From Megamerina dolium (lineage: Eukaryota; Arthropoda; Insecta; Diptera; Megamerinidae), in contig OY978527.1 in the NCBI GenBank assembly GCA_963854835.1, forward strand, positions 16,563,584 through 16,627,583: 64,000 nucleotides of DNA. The letters run 5' to 3'. Below, piece after piece: positions 1 through 10,107 of this stretch (its first letter is position 1; every line of letters starts with the position of its first letter). The notes beneath the pieces are model-generated. The model had not been told where the DNA came from. It did not search any database and was given only the letters and a program-made list of their open reading frames with translations. Made by a program: the position numbers and the translations under genes.

Positions 1-386
1 ATGGAAGTCATGACCATTTCGTTGACGTAATCTTGCGTAGATTGGAACTGCTCCAGTTTTAACTGCACCAACTTTTTTAAAAGTTCTACCTTGCGAGTTA
101 AACCGCTGTCCTCATACGCCAACATCAAGGAGTCCCATGCGTCCTTTGCACTTTCAGCGTTTGCTATGTGCGAGAAATTACTCGGCTCGACCATAAGCGT
201 AATCTCCGCTAGCGCCCGTTCATTTACGTCGCGATCTTTTTCAGATGCATTTTCAGACAAACCATTCTCCGTTATCTTCCAACAACTCTTCAAAACTAGA
301 TATGACTTTGCATTTCTTCTCCAGACGTCAAAGTTCTCGCGTCCGCGAAGTTTTTCAAAAGGAAAACTGAGTGCGCCTGTCGCCAT
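1..386 (-). CDS. Copia-type Gag N-terminus, cut by window edge
   Basis: The minus strand is open from an ATG at 386-384 to the window start, about 128 codons. It reads MATGALSFPFEKLRGRENFD at the start, then a tryptophan-containing segment and an LxxAYEDSGLTRKVELL-type segment. This is the layout of the DUF4219/UBN2 Gag domain of Ty1/copia elements, which packages the retrotransposon RNA in cytoplasmic particles. There is no stop or frameshift in the visible part. A primer-binding-like site and an LTR lie just upstream on the same strand, as expected for the 5' end of a copia element. The rest of gag-pol would lie left of the window. An ORF on the opposite strand here is only a shadow. The copia assignment is from recognition of the family pattern, not a search. 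Confidence 0.8.
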   Translation of the reverse strand, partial: MATGALSFPFEKLRGRENFDVWRRNAKSYLVLKSCWKITENGLSENASEKDRDVNERALAEITLMVEPSNFSHIANAESAKDAWDSLMLAYEDSGLTRKVELLKKLVQLKLEQFQSTQDYVNEMVMTS

Positions 387-422
387 TTTTTTTTAAATTA
401 TGAAATTATTTCAATTCGCGAA

Positions 423-435
423 TAGGCCCATAACC
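423..435 (-). promoter_or_regulatory. Copia-type primer binding site
   Basis: On the minus strand, directly after the LTR-ending CA, the sequence reads GGTTATGGGCCTA. This matches the start of the primer-binding region I recall for Drosophila copia, which is primed by an internal fragment of initiator tRNA-Met. Position and strand agree with the downstream Gag. Confidence 0.6.
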
Positions 436-564
436 TGTTGAACAGAAATACGTACGCGCAGTTTCAATATGCGATGGCGACTAATTTTATTCAATATAAA
501 CGTAAGGAGTAATACAAAAGAAGATTAGATAACTAGAGTTGCCAGATTGATATTACTTTACAAT
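436..564 (-). mobile_element. Partial 5' LTR of the copia element
   Basis: On the minus strand this segment ends in ...TTCTGTTCAACA, immediately followed by the primer site, so its downstream edge is the LTR end. The upstream edge is lost where a SINE fragment begins near 565. The LTR is therefore probably truncated, or interrupted by the SINE; no TG start was identified. Confidence 0.5.
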
Positions 565-742
565 ACAAAGCTCAGAAAAAGTGATGTCACAAGTGTTCTG
601 CCATTCGGAACCGGCTAAAATAAGTAGGTCCATTCTAATACTGTCCAAAATTTAAGACGCACAACAGTAATGGAAGAGAAGCTCGGCCAATGAGCCCTTT
701 GGGGCTTTAAGTGCCACATATTTATTTTATTTTTTTTTTATC
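565..742 (+). mobile_element. tRNA-derived SINE, 5'-truncated copy
   Basis: The segment starts inside the SINE body (CAAAGCTCAGAAAAAGTG) and runs through AACCGGCTAAAATAAGTAGG, the GCTCGGCCAATGAGCCC region and the final GTGCCACATATTTATTT with a T-rich tail. It aligns by eye to the 3' half of the complete copies at 4149-4462 and 14631-14990. The tRNA-like head is missing. Confidence 0.8.
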
Positions 743-745
743 GTT

Positions 746-982
746 TTAGGGGCGATTCCTGAGTAGATATTCGGAACGGAAATTTGAATTTTTTACTTTG
801 AGATACACCTTTCCCCTTTCTTCAGGAGGTGCCATCCTGCACTTGTTCCAATCATCAAATTTTAAGAAGGAAAGAGCACTCAAATCTGGTACTTCTTTTT
901 GCTTCCTTGGGAAAAATGCTTGAAATGATCCTAATTTAATGATATTTGTTGTGGCAAACGGTTTAAAACTGTAATCCATCAT
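746..982 (-). CDS. Unrecognised 78-codon ORF fragment
   Basis: I do not recognise this ORF. It reads MMDYSFKPFATTNIIKLGSF and later has KFDDWNKCRMAPPEERGKVY. Its composition looks like genuine protein (mixed charged and aromatic residues, little low complexity), unlike most chance ORFs here. It ends at a stop at 746-748, right at the SINE tail. It may be an exon or a piece of a transposon protein cut by the SINE insertion. No splice sites were established. Confidence 0.25.
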   Translation of the reverse strand: MMDYSFKPFATTNIIKLGSFQAFFPRKQKEVPDLSALSFLKFDDWNKCRMAPPEERGKVYLKVKNSNFRSEYLLRNRP

Positions 983-2289
983 AATCTATTTGTGTATTCT
1001 ATCGAAAACATAAAGAAAAAAGTATGAGCACACTAACAACGATATTCTCTCGAATGGTACCTACTTGCATTGCATTTCATGTTTCTTTGTAATATCAATT
1101 CTACAATTTTTCGTCTTCTTTTTATCTGGTTACCACTATTGGTACCTATTACATATGTATGTATTCTGCTCCTACTTCGATGTTGGTACACGTATAGTAA
1201 CCGCTGTCAAATTGCGTCTCTTCTTTTTTATGTTTTCTCCTTTCTCTGGGTCCTGTTCAGTACCTAATATTTTATTATATATTTACAAATTTATGGTGCC
1301 ACCATTTCAAAGAAGTAGATACACATTTATCCGTTCATACGTACGAGTAAGCATGCATATGCTCAAGAGAGAGAAAGAGAGAGTGTGAGAGCAATAGAAG
1401 CAGCAATGCCCACGGTCAATGGCGATGACAACTGCGGTCTGTAGTATGTCGCATCATCAGCGATTATGGTGGTGGTGGCGGCATTTAACAACAAATTACA
1501 AATTAATCACATTCAATCAAAAACACGAACAAACGCACAGGTATGTAGTATATAAATAGGTACATAAATATAAATATAAGATTGCCATCCATCGTCAGCA
1601 TTGCCATCAATAACTTAGTGATGAAAATGATGAAGCTGACAAAAGTCAAGATACGACAAAGTGATTAGGAATAGGAGAAGAGGCGATAGCGTCAGATGAG
1701 TTTGATTACCGTGCCTCCATAGCGCTCTACAGATCGTAACATTGTTGCCGAAAATAATACCAGAGTCACACGCATTACGCTATAGCGGAAAAGCCAATGG
1801 CTAAAGAAAATATGATTGTTCAAATAAAAATTATCCTATCCTAATTCCCAATAATTTTAACCGAGCTATTCCAAAGTCAAAACAGAGAAGATATGGAAGA
1901 TATGGAAATAATTTCAGATCTTTAAGCAGAATTATCCACCAGCAAGCGTGGCTGAATTTCAGTTCTGAGAAATTTGTGGCCAGCTGACAAGAGCGTTCAC
2001 TTTGTGATACGATTTCGAATGTCAAATTACACACTACAGCTAATTGATGCACGGAAATTGTTAAGAAATTGAAATATATGTAAGTAATTTTTAAATGAAA
2101 TTGTATTATACTGGCACAATGAGTTTCCAAACTCATATTATAATGTAATTGCCTGGCATATCATCCCATTCCCCCAAAATATTGTTGTGAGAATTGATTA
2201 CACATTGGAGCTAACAAGAAGTAAAGTAAAATATCCAAAAATAATTTGTTTAAAATCAATTTTTATGCGAGTGTTTCGAGCCCCACCTA
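983..2289. other. Non-coding stretch without recognisable gene
   Basis: AT-rich sequence with short GA runs (1367-1382) and a GGT-type run near 1470. ORFs here are short, low-complexity and overlapping. Nothing was recognised. Confidence 0.5.
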
Positions 2290-2885
2290 GCTTTGAAATA
2301 CCCACGAGAACATTTCTGCATTGGGCGACCAAGGAAATCATTTGAAGAGTTAAGTAATGGTAGTAAGAGGTCAGAAATTGAACATCTAAGGAAAAATAAG
2401 GTAACTATGGTCGATGGAATGCGCTGCTACATATGTAAGGCTCCATCCAAAGATTTCAACACTATCGAAACCAAGCGAATCAAACGATGAAAATCTTGAC
2501 TTTGGACTATCAAGCCTACAGGCAAGAATTAGAATTTCTGGAAAATAGCATATTAGACCCGAAGAAGATAGAAAAATCGTTAAGGAACGTAAGTCTACAA
2601 CTACAATTTAAGGAACAGCTGGCGTTTTATGTCAATGTTCCAAAGCCTGGTTTTGGTACAGAACATTTTTGCAAATGTTGAGGTATCTGCAGAAATCCTT
2701 GGTATAGATGGTAATCTTCACTAGCGGCTACAAAATAAACACAGACAAAATTTCTAAAAATACTTTTGAAATCGCGCAGGTGTACAAATTGAAAATGTGT
2801 ATTTCGTTACTGACGTTATATTGTATTTACGATGTCAGTCAATTTTTTGATAACATCAGCTGTTCTATCGTAAAGAGCGTCAAAA
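2290..2885 (+). pseudogene. Decayed ORF of a GRPRKSFEELS-type transposon-like protein
   Basis: Three short frames follow one another on the plus strand. The first (2293-2490) contains CIGRPRKSFEELSNGSKRSE. Around 2675-2720 a second frame contains VSAEILGIDGNLH. A third (from about 2722) contains SGYKINTDKISKNTFEIAQ. The order and wording resemble an uncharacterised, dispersed protein family seen in many arthropod and Hydra assemblies that I recall from annotation work but cannot name. If so, the copy carries several frameshifts and stops and is dead. It is followed within 60 bases by a mariner remnant. Confidence 0.35.
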
Positions 2886-2941
2886 ATCGTTTGTCAAAGT
2901 GAACAAAAACTGGATTACACTAGTTTCTTATTGTGTTGAAA

Positions 2942-3535
2942 ATGTCGAATTACGTGCCGACAAAGCAGCATTTGCGGGAAGCATTGCTTTTGTTCATTAA
3001 TCAAGAGAAAAGTGCAGCTGAAAGTTATCATTTGCTACAAGAAACTTATCCTGAATATGTTCCAACAGAAAAAACGTGCCTTTGTGGGTCGCGCGCTTTA
3101 AAACAGTTGATTTTGATGCATCCAGTGGGATCAGATAGGTATGGTAGGTGTGAGCTTCTCCAACCGAACGAAACCACCACAAGCACTGCAAGAAAAACGA
3201 CCACAATATGCTGAGAGATACGACAAAGTGATTTTGCCGCATGACAACGCTTGACTTCATGTTGCAAGGCATGTCAAAACATACTTGGAAACACTGAAAT
3301 TGGAGATCCTACTCCACTCGCCGTATTCTCCAGACATTGTGCCATCTGATTACCACTTGTTCTAATCAATGGCTTATTGGATGACTGAGCAGGACTTATG
3401 GTATTTTAAAGAAGTTTAAAATAGGGTCGAATCGTGGATCGCCTCCAAAGATCCGTTATTTTTTTAACACTGTAACCGTATGTTGCCACAAAGTGGGAAG
3501 AAGTAGTGGCCAGCGATGGACAACAATTTCAGTAG
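2942..3535 (+). pseudogene. Mariner transposase, irritans-like, internally deleted
   Basis: The reading frame opens with MSNYVPTKQHLREALLLF, the N-terminal helix-turn-helix start of irritans-type mariner transposases, which cut and paste DNA at TA sites. After about 40 codons it jumps (near 3080-3145) to the middle of the protein (CELLQPNET). It continues with DKVILPHDNA in a shifted frame, then a YSPDIVPSDYH-like segment, and ends in a VASDGQQFQ-like tail at 3535. The central region including the first catalytic Asp is deleted, and stops and frameshifts occur. The copy is about 600 bases against roughly 1050 for an intact gene. Terminal repeats were not identified. Confidence 0.8.
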
Positions 3536-4148
3536 TATGTTTATTATTTATTTTTATTAAATAAATGCAAATCGGAAATATTAAGCACTTTCAAATGCCT
3601 TTTGCGGGAAAATATTCAAGAAAAGAGTGCAACCTAGATGTGATAAACAGACTTCTAATGACTTCAGACCCACCGTTAACAAGCGCACCACAAAAGCGAA
3701 CAATTTTAAAGCAGCCTTTTACTAAGGAGTGCTTCTTTCTGGTGATGCTCCTGCTACTGATTACAATCAATTGCTAGCGAAAATCATACACGCAAATTCG
3801 AATGGCGATTCTGATGAGGCTACCAATGATTCCGACAATCAACTTTTTTGTAACTCTTCTAAAATTGTTCTCTACAAAAATAAAAATGTTTATTTTTAAA
3901 ATAGTGGGTTTTTTTTTTTACAATAAAAATAATAAAGCACTAATTTTGATCAAGTTTTACAATCAAATACCTCATAGTGCGATTGTAAAAGGTATCAAAA
4001 TAAAGATGATCCAACAAAGTAATAAATATTATTTCAAATATTTTCAATCGGTTCGGTAGTTTACGTGCAATGACGCAAAATATTAAAATCGATCATTTTT
4101 TGGAGCAAAGTGTTCAACGAAAATATACAAAAAACATAAAAAAAAAAA
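3536..4148. other. AT-rich spacer, no gene seen
   Basis: Very AT-rich with homopolymer runs. It may include the mariner right end, but no inverted repeat was found. ORFs here are low-complexity. Confidence 0.5.
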
Positions 4149-4462
4149 ATAAATATGTGGCACTTAAAACCCCGAAGGGCTCATCGGCCGAGCTTCTCTT
4201 CAATTACTGTGGTGCGTGTTAAATTTTGGACAGTATTAGAAGGGACCTACTTATTTTAGCCGGTTCCGAACAGCGAAGCTCTTGCGACATCACTTTTTTG
4301 AGCTTTGTCACAGAGTTCTTTTAGAAGCTGCTTGCCGACAGGTGGGTACCGTTGGAAAGAAAAATCTTTTCGATATTAAATTTGTCATGCATGAGCAGGG
4401 GATTGAACCACGACCTACAGATCAGAAGGCCAACACACTAACCACTGAGCCACGGCACCTAC
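4149..4462 (-). mobile_element. Complete tRNA-derived SINE
   Basis: Read on the minus strand it opens with a tRNA-like head: GGTGCCGTGGCTCAGTGG (A-box-like TGGCTCAGTGG), then GGTTCAATCCC, a near-perfect RNA polymerase III B box. A non-tRNA body of about 230 bases follows, ending in GTGCCACATATTTATTT and a T-rich tail. A short direct repeat (ACAAAACATA right, ACAAAAAACATA left) may be the target duplication. A second complete copy lies at 14631 and four partial copies at 565, 10876, 35757 and 46434. SINEs are transcribed by Pol III and moved by a partner LINE. Confidence 0.85.
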
Positions 4463-5431
4463 AAAACATATTAAATATATTTTTACAAAGAGAAGAAGGT
4501 ACCGATCTAGGGATAGAACCGCAAATTACCCGCAATTATTCGAAAGTACCAAAATTGAAATTATTGTCATTTTTATAATTATTTCTGTGAGTTTTGTATT
4601 TAAATCTTGTCAAGGGTCACGATTAATAGCAATGGCAATGACTTCAGATCAACAACTTTTAGTGATTATAAACTAAGAGAATAAAAAATCAAATCAACGA
4701 CAATATTATTATCATTATCAACACCTTATTATCATTATAATTAAAATAATTGATCTCCAAATATCACACTGTATGGTGATTGCATGCAGCATCACTTTAT
4801 GGCTGCACGCACGAACGCATGCACGCTTGCATGCGTACGAAATGCGGCGGGCGTATTGTACGAATATGCAGCAGCATTAATTACTGATGGAATACAAAAT
4901 GAATTAAATGAATTGCTTAATCGCTCACTGACCACCGAAACATGCTTGCACTGACCATTATACCGCATACAAAGACGGCAAACATACATATGTTCGCATG
5001 CGATGATACACATTATGATGATGATGATGCTGAAAACGGCGACGACAATTTCAAATTAACATTATGCATGTATCTCATTTAAATATTTAAAGTCCTTCCT
5101 CACACTCTCACTACCTTCTCTCCTTCTCTCTCTCTCTCTCTGTATTCACTTATTTTCTCTTTGCAACAAATTTTTTTCACATGCTTTCTCTTATTCATTC
5201 TTCTTCGCGTGGTTTCCACATTTTAGCTGTTGCTGCTGTGGAGTGTTGAGTACTGTTCGTCGCTCGATGCGATATTCCTCGCATCAACTGTAATATCAAT
5301 TGCCGACGGCGTTTGTTAGCATGCCGCTTTTTAACGAATATTGTAGCGACGGCATTGATTGTTTTTGGCGCCATTTTAGTTATGTTTTGATTTTTCAATA
5401 TTTCTCTTGTCACATCTGTATATAAATGTAG
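4463..5431. other. Non-coding stretch with TC-rich and ATG-repeat tracts
   Basis: Contains a short ATG trinucleotide run near 5015-5029 and a CTCTCT tract at 5128-5141. The last 60 bases before 5432 are pyrimidine-rich and end in TAG, a possible splice acceptor for the candidate exon. Confidence 0.4.
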
Positions 5432-5645
5432 TTTGTTACGTTTTTCATGGGCATTTTATGGGGCTTCATACGTAATCACCCTATGCTGGATGATTTTCGC
5501 TTTTCTTATAGCTTTTTTGAACGTCCACGGGCTCTCCCCATGCAATTGCCATTAATGCGTAATCTTGGCTTGGTTAAATTGCTGGCGACACTATTTTCTG
5601 AATCTCATGATCTCGATCGACCACCATGGAAGTTTAATTCTTTTG
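5432..5645 (+). CDS. Candidate host exon of unknown gene
   Basis: This 214-base segment is open in one frame and bounded by an AG (5430-5431, after a pyrimidine-rich run) and a consensus donor G|GTATGT (5646). It would encode about 71 residues including MGILWGFIRNHPMLDDFRFS, then PRALPMQLPLMRNLGLVKLL and LDRPPWKFNSFG. Composition is protein-like: complex, hydrophobic/charged mix, no repeats. The upstream in-frame TAG lies exactly at the proposed acceptor, so an internal exon fits better than a start-to-stop gene. I do not recognise the protein. A Tc1-like element is inserted at the TA right after GTATG, leaving the donor hexamer intact. It could instead be a decayed transposon ORF. Confidence 0.4.
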
Positions 5646-5652
5646 GTATGTA

Positions 5653-5858
5653 CAGTCAGGGACTAAAGTTTAAATACACCCCACAATTCTTAATTTTAAC
5701 TCGTATAAAGCATTGCTGCGAAAATCTAAGTAAGCAGTTTTTTTGCAGTCTATCAGTAAGCAAACACAATAACAAAAAATTTGTATTTGTCGCATAGATA
5801 ACTGTAAATTCATCAAAAACTCAAAAAATACGCTGGACAAAAGTTTAAATACAATACA
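5653..5858 (+). repeat. Left terminal inverted repeat of Tc1-like element
   Basis: Outer site at 5653-5681, inner site at 5835-5856 preceded by TTCATCAAAAACTC. The inner half is nearly identical to the right arm; the middle is diverged. Confidence 0.85.
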
Positions 5859-5986
5859 AGAAAACACGTGTTTTTGCAATTTCTTTGGAAAAGTACCGTT
5901 ATATTTTTTTTGCTTTCTTCACTTACGCATATTTATTCAGTATTATTAGTGATTTCATCGTTGTCGGTAGACTTGAAAGCAAAATA

Positions 5987-7003
5987 ATGGGCAAAGGAAA
6001 ACAAATAGAGTCTGGTGTTAAAGATTTAATAATTAAACACTTTAAAGAAAGCAAATCTTACCGTGATATAGGAAAAATTTTGAATTTGTCCTGTGCAAGT
6101 GTGCAAAACGTAATAAGAAAATATAAAACTTACAAAACAGTGGAAAATAGGCCCAGAACTGGTAGACCAAAAAAACTTTCTCGCCGAGATGTAAACCTTA
6201 TCCTAAGAGAAGTGGCCAAAATCCAAAAATAAGTGCGCCAAAGTTAGCCGGTAGTACTGCTGCGGTGTCAGGCAAACATGTTCACCCAAAAACCGTACAA
6301 AGAGCTTTACGGTATAACGGCTATCGAAGCAGAGTTCCACGTAAAAAACCGCTTATTTCTGGAAAAAATAGACAACTTCGTCTGGATTTTGCAAACAAGT
6401 ACAAGGATATGGATGAGGACTTTTTGCGAAGAGTCTTATTCACAGATGTATCTAAATTTAATATTTTTGGCAGCGATGGTAGCGCAAAAATTTGGCGCAA
6501 GCCCGGCACAGCACTTCAAACCAAAAATTTAATACCAACTGTTAAACATGGGGGCGGTAGTGTGATGGTTTAGGGAGCAATTGCAGCAGCTGGCGTGGGA
6601 CACTTGGCTTTTATCGATGGAATAATGGACAAACACGTGTATATTGGAACAAAATTTGCAGCCTTCTGTGGATAGCATGGGTCTGGGAAGAAGTTGGATA
6701 TTTCAACAAGACAACGACCCTAAGCATACCGTGCATTTGGTGAAGGACTGGTTGCTGTATTATGCTCCACGTCAGCTCTGTAGTCCTCCCCAATCACCGG
6801 ACTTAAACCCAATTGAACACGCTTGGGAATTATTGGACCGAAAAATCAATCGCGCAGCTTTAAAGAACAAAGAATCCTTTAAAGAGGCTCTGAAAAAGGC
6901 CTGGTCAGAAATCAGCACATCCGAAACAGAAAATTTGGTTCTGTCTATGCCACGTCGTCTGCAGGCAGTCATTGAAGCTCAAGGCGGACCTACCAAATAT
7001 TAA
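5987..7003 (+). pseudogene. Tc1-family DD34E transposase, broken
   Basis: The likely start is the ATG at 5987 (MGKGKQIESGVKDLIIKHFK) rather than an earlier in-frame ATG at 5885 inside the terminal repeat. Residues 1-80 form the paired-like DNA-binding region with a GRPKKLSRRD hook. Frame 1 stops near 6232. The reading continues in another frame with LRYNGYRSRVPRKKP, LFTDVSKF (first Asp) and KHGGGSVMV, then a TAG at 6571. After another shift near 6645 it carries IFQQDNDPKHT (second Asp) and SPDLNPIEHAWE; the Asp-to-Glu spacing is 34, giving DD34E. Two frameshifts and one stop inactivate it, but all catalytic residues remain. Confidence 0.9.
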
Positions 7004-7056
7004 TTTAAGTTTAACGTTTTTTAATTAAGCTAAAATCAGCTAAAGAAAGAAAATTT

Positions 7057-7263
7057 TGTATTGTATTTAAACTTTTGTCCCATGTATTTTTTTAGTTTTT
7101 GATGAATTTTAAGTTATCTATGAAAAAAAGTGAATTGTTTTGGTTTTCGATATTGGTCATTATTCAACTAAAAATAAACTGCATACTTACATTTGTGTTA
7201 AAATGCTTTATTTTTATTTAAAGCGATGTTTTATGGGTGTATTTAAACTTTAGTCCCTGACTG
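7057..7263 (-). repeat. Right terminal inverted repeat of Tc1-like element
   Basis: Inverted partner of 5653-5858. Inner site 7059-7080 and outer site 7235-7263 are reverse complements of the left-arm sites. Confidence 0.85.
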
Positions 7264-8666
7264 TAACTCTTCTGACTGGGCAGAAATTTGTAGTAGATTT
7301 TAGTATGAGACGAGCAGATTCGAACTAATAATGTATTCAAAAAGGGACTCACTTTTTTCGTTGCTGCCCATGCTGCCCCAGATATAATGGTCTACATTAA
7401 CATTGGTCCAGAATTCTTACAATTAGTCCATCGAGGCCTTGTCGTACGCCATCTTCTCTACCGTGGCCGAAATATCTTTTATATTCTTCGGTTGTAGACT
7501 CTAGTTTCGCGTATTTTTAATAAACCATCAATCAATACGCTTTGTGAGATAGAGAGGCTAAAAATTGCTCATTTCAAATCACCACACTCTGTCATGGATC
7601 GTCCTCCTTGACGTCTCCTACCCTTAGTACTCTCCGATTTTGTGTTGGAAGGGAGGGATTTGCAAATCTAATCCGTAAAGTAGTACTGAGTGGAAGAATC
7701 CAAGATCCTTCGGAGCATCTAGTGTAGATTACACAGGCACACAGGCAATAAATAGTTATTTTCCAGCAGATGACATAAAAATTTCTATACACATTTGTAT
7801 AGGAATGTTGCCGAATTCGTATACGGAGTCGCTTTAATGTCGCCAAGTCTCTTTTCGTCTGTTATATTTTATTATTTTCAAATAAATATGTACTTCAATT
7901 TGTCGTACTCAATCCATAGAGATAAATAGAATTTCCAGCACATATTTGTTAGTTATTAATGTATTGTAGGTTCGTACAGCAAACAGTTGAAGATGAGTCG
8001 AGCTCGTCGTATACATACATATGTACGTCGTATATCGTTCAACTCAACTCTACTACCTACATGTTATCTTCTATTATAATTCCTTACTCATTTACTGCAA
8101 TGACCGACTAGCTACTTGCTACATAGTCTTATGGTATTTTTATTTTGTCTTGTCTTTTACTCTCAATTCCAATTTAATACCCGCCGGCTCTGTAATCGTC
8201 CAACTTGCCAGCTCCAGGTTACTTCAGTGTCTTCCTTCGATTACTTCTGCTTAATTGCAAAAATTCCTTTGAATTCTCACTTCTTCTGCTCTATCACATT
8301 TCAGCAAGCCAACCAGCCGTTACATACTGTTTACGGGTTTCTCTTGGCTATGTATGTACTATGAAAATGTCTGCGCTTTGGGTTTGTGTGAGATTGAGGT
8401 TTACTGCATGCCTTTCTTCAATGCAAGAATACATGTCTTCTTGGATGCGAATGTGAATGTTCCAAGTGTACACAGATGCAGACCTACACTACAGATACTC
8501 TACAGATGCTGCCCTTTAATCCAACCAAGCTGACCGCCAGCAGTCGACACCACCTTTGCTTACCTTAAAAAATAGATGTACGAACCTTTTTTATTTACGA
8601 ACCTTTTAGCATCTTGCTATTTCGAGATGGTACATGTGCCTCACTCAATCGTAATCAAATGTTGCT

Positions 8667-8692
8667 GCTGTACAATGATGTTATTGTACAGC
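8667..8692. repeat. Perfect 10-bp hairpin
   Basis: GCTGTACAAT, six-base loop GATGTT, then ATTGTACAGC. Isolated; no poly-T terminator or promoter was seen. Confidence 0.5.
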
Positions 8693-8843
8693 GTTATATG
8701 GTCATTACTCAACACGACTCGGTCATAACTTGTTGTATATAAAATGAAATAAATTCGGTTTGTAACGAAGCCAAAACCAAATCGAAACTCTAAACATGCT
8801 ACATGTTTCATACAGCTATTAACCTGTGCCTCAGCGTCTCGCG

Positions 8844-8844
<1 letters not shown>

Positions 8845-8876
<32 letters not shown>
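8845..8876. repeat. (TG)16 microsatellite
   Basis: Uninterrupted TG dinucleotides over 32 bases. Confidence 0.97.
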
Positions 8877-8878
<2 letters not shown>

Positions 8879-9696
8879 CTAACTGTTAATATTCAGTTGA
8901 CTGCTTTCGTTTAACGTTTAAATATAATACATACTTGTCTGCTGTTGCTGCCGTATTGAGTTGAATTGAAATGGTTTGCCTAACTGCCCTGCCCGGCTGG
9001 TTGTCTGGCTCGCTGACTGTCTGACTGTGTTTGCTGCTGTCTTCTTGCTTTTGTTTGCATTTAGTATCTACATTCTTTTTATTGTTATTTTTATTATCAT
9101 CAAGTGGGTAAAAATTAATGGTTTATACTATTTTTTGCGTGTCTTCCCAAATGTCTCCGCAGGCATAATATGCCGAACCAAACCAAATGGAGAATCTTTT
9201 GCTAACAGTTTTTTGTTGATTTACTTTTTTTTACAATTTATGATTTAGATTGAGTTTAGCGTATATAAATCTTTTGGAACTTGTTGTTGTAATTTGTTGT
9301 TTTTGTAATATAATTTACAATTGCATTGGATTGTCATTTGTTGGAAGCTTCTGGCCTTTTTGGGAGTTGCTTTAATAAATTTCGAAGAGATTATTTAATT
9401 TTGTTTGGCCAAATTTATTTTCTTTGTTGGCTTTGTATTTTATTACAGAAATGGACTTGCTTAAAAATAATCTTCTCTTTGGGAAAATATCCGTGAGCCT
9501 TGCCTGTCAACCCGTTTGTTTGAAATCGAAGATGCAAAGTTGCAGTGGCCGCTGATTCGCCGCTAAAAAAATCAACGGAAATGAAGAAAAAAATCAGTAA
9601 AGTAATTAAAGTCCATCATACAAGTAATCATAATGTGGAAAGAGGCGTCAAATAGATTTAAAATGATTTAAATAAGGTTATGTGTAACCTAAGGAC

Positions 9697-9957
9697 ATGT
9701 AACAGCAGTAATGACGTCAACCTGGAGATATTGCGAAGTATCACTCTTGCAAACAGGTGTTAAGTAAGCAATTGATAAGTCGAGCCCTCTCTCGAAGAAC
9801 GAAAACTACACTCCACAAGTCTCTCATCATGCCAGTCCTTACATATGGCGCTGAAGCCTGGACAATTTCCACCTCGGATGAGCAAATGCTTGAGATTTTC
9901 GAGAGAAAAGTCCTACGCAAGATTTTTGGACCCATTTGTGTAGGTGGCGAGTACCGC
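9697..9957 (+). pseudogene. RTE-like retrotransposon fragment, RT C-terminal region
   Basis: The segment matches the region after the reverse transcriptase core of the full-length element at 31279-34619. It contains SRALSRRTKTTLHKSLIMPV, LTYGAEAWTISTSDEQML and KVLRKIFGPICVGGEYR. It starts near AACAGCAGTAATGACGTC and breaks off after the GEYR codons at about 9957, so both ends are truncated. One frameshift lies near 9760. It has no 3' tail of GTAA units, unlike other copies, so the 3' end was lost after insertion or it is a deletion remnant. Confidence 0.85.
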
Positions 9958-10107
9958 CCTGAACGCTCTGAACTAGTAGAACCTGTTCTGCGTTGTGCTT
10001 AAATATTTCACAATATTAAAGTACATGGACCTAAAATTCATGATGGAATTTCTTCTAAAAACATCGATAACATTACTGTAGTATTAATCACATTATATCT
10101 GTCTCTC

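Larger units (their letters stand above)
5653..7263 (+). mobile_element. Tc1-like transposon with IR/DR ends
   Basis: A 1611-bp element flanked by TA at 5651-5652 and 7264-7265. The outermost 29 bases (starting CAGTCAGGGACTAAAGTTTA) are perfectly inverted at the right end. A second related repeat (GGACAAAAGTTTAAATACAA) occurs about 180 bases inside each end (5835 and 7059-7080), so each terminus carries two transposase-site-like direct repeats within a terminal inverted repeat of about 206 bp. This is the IR/DR arrangement known from Sleeping Beauty and Minos-like elements. It contains one broken transposase gene. Confidence 0.93.
7266..9696. other. Long non-coding stretch, possible intron
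   Basis: No convincing ORF: predicted frames are short and low-complexity. It holds a perfect hairpin at 8667-8692, a TG microsatellite at 8845-8876 and T-rich tracts around 9050-9400. If 5432-5645 is an exon this could be intron. Confidence 0.4.

Noticed and set aside
91..396. Plus-strand 101-codon ORF
   Set aside because: Antisense shadow of the copia Gag on the minus strand.
4149..4462. A real tRNA gene at the SINE head
   Set aside because: A and B boxes are present, but I saw no matching acceptor stem and a SINE body continues directly; the unit is multi-copy.
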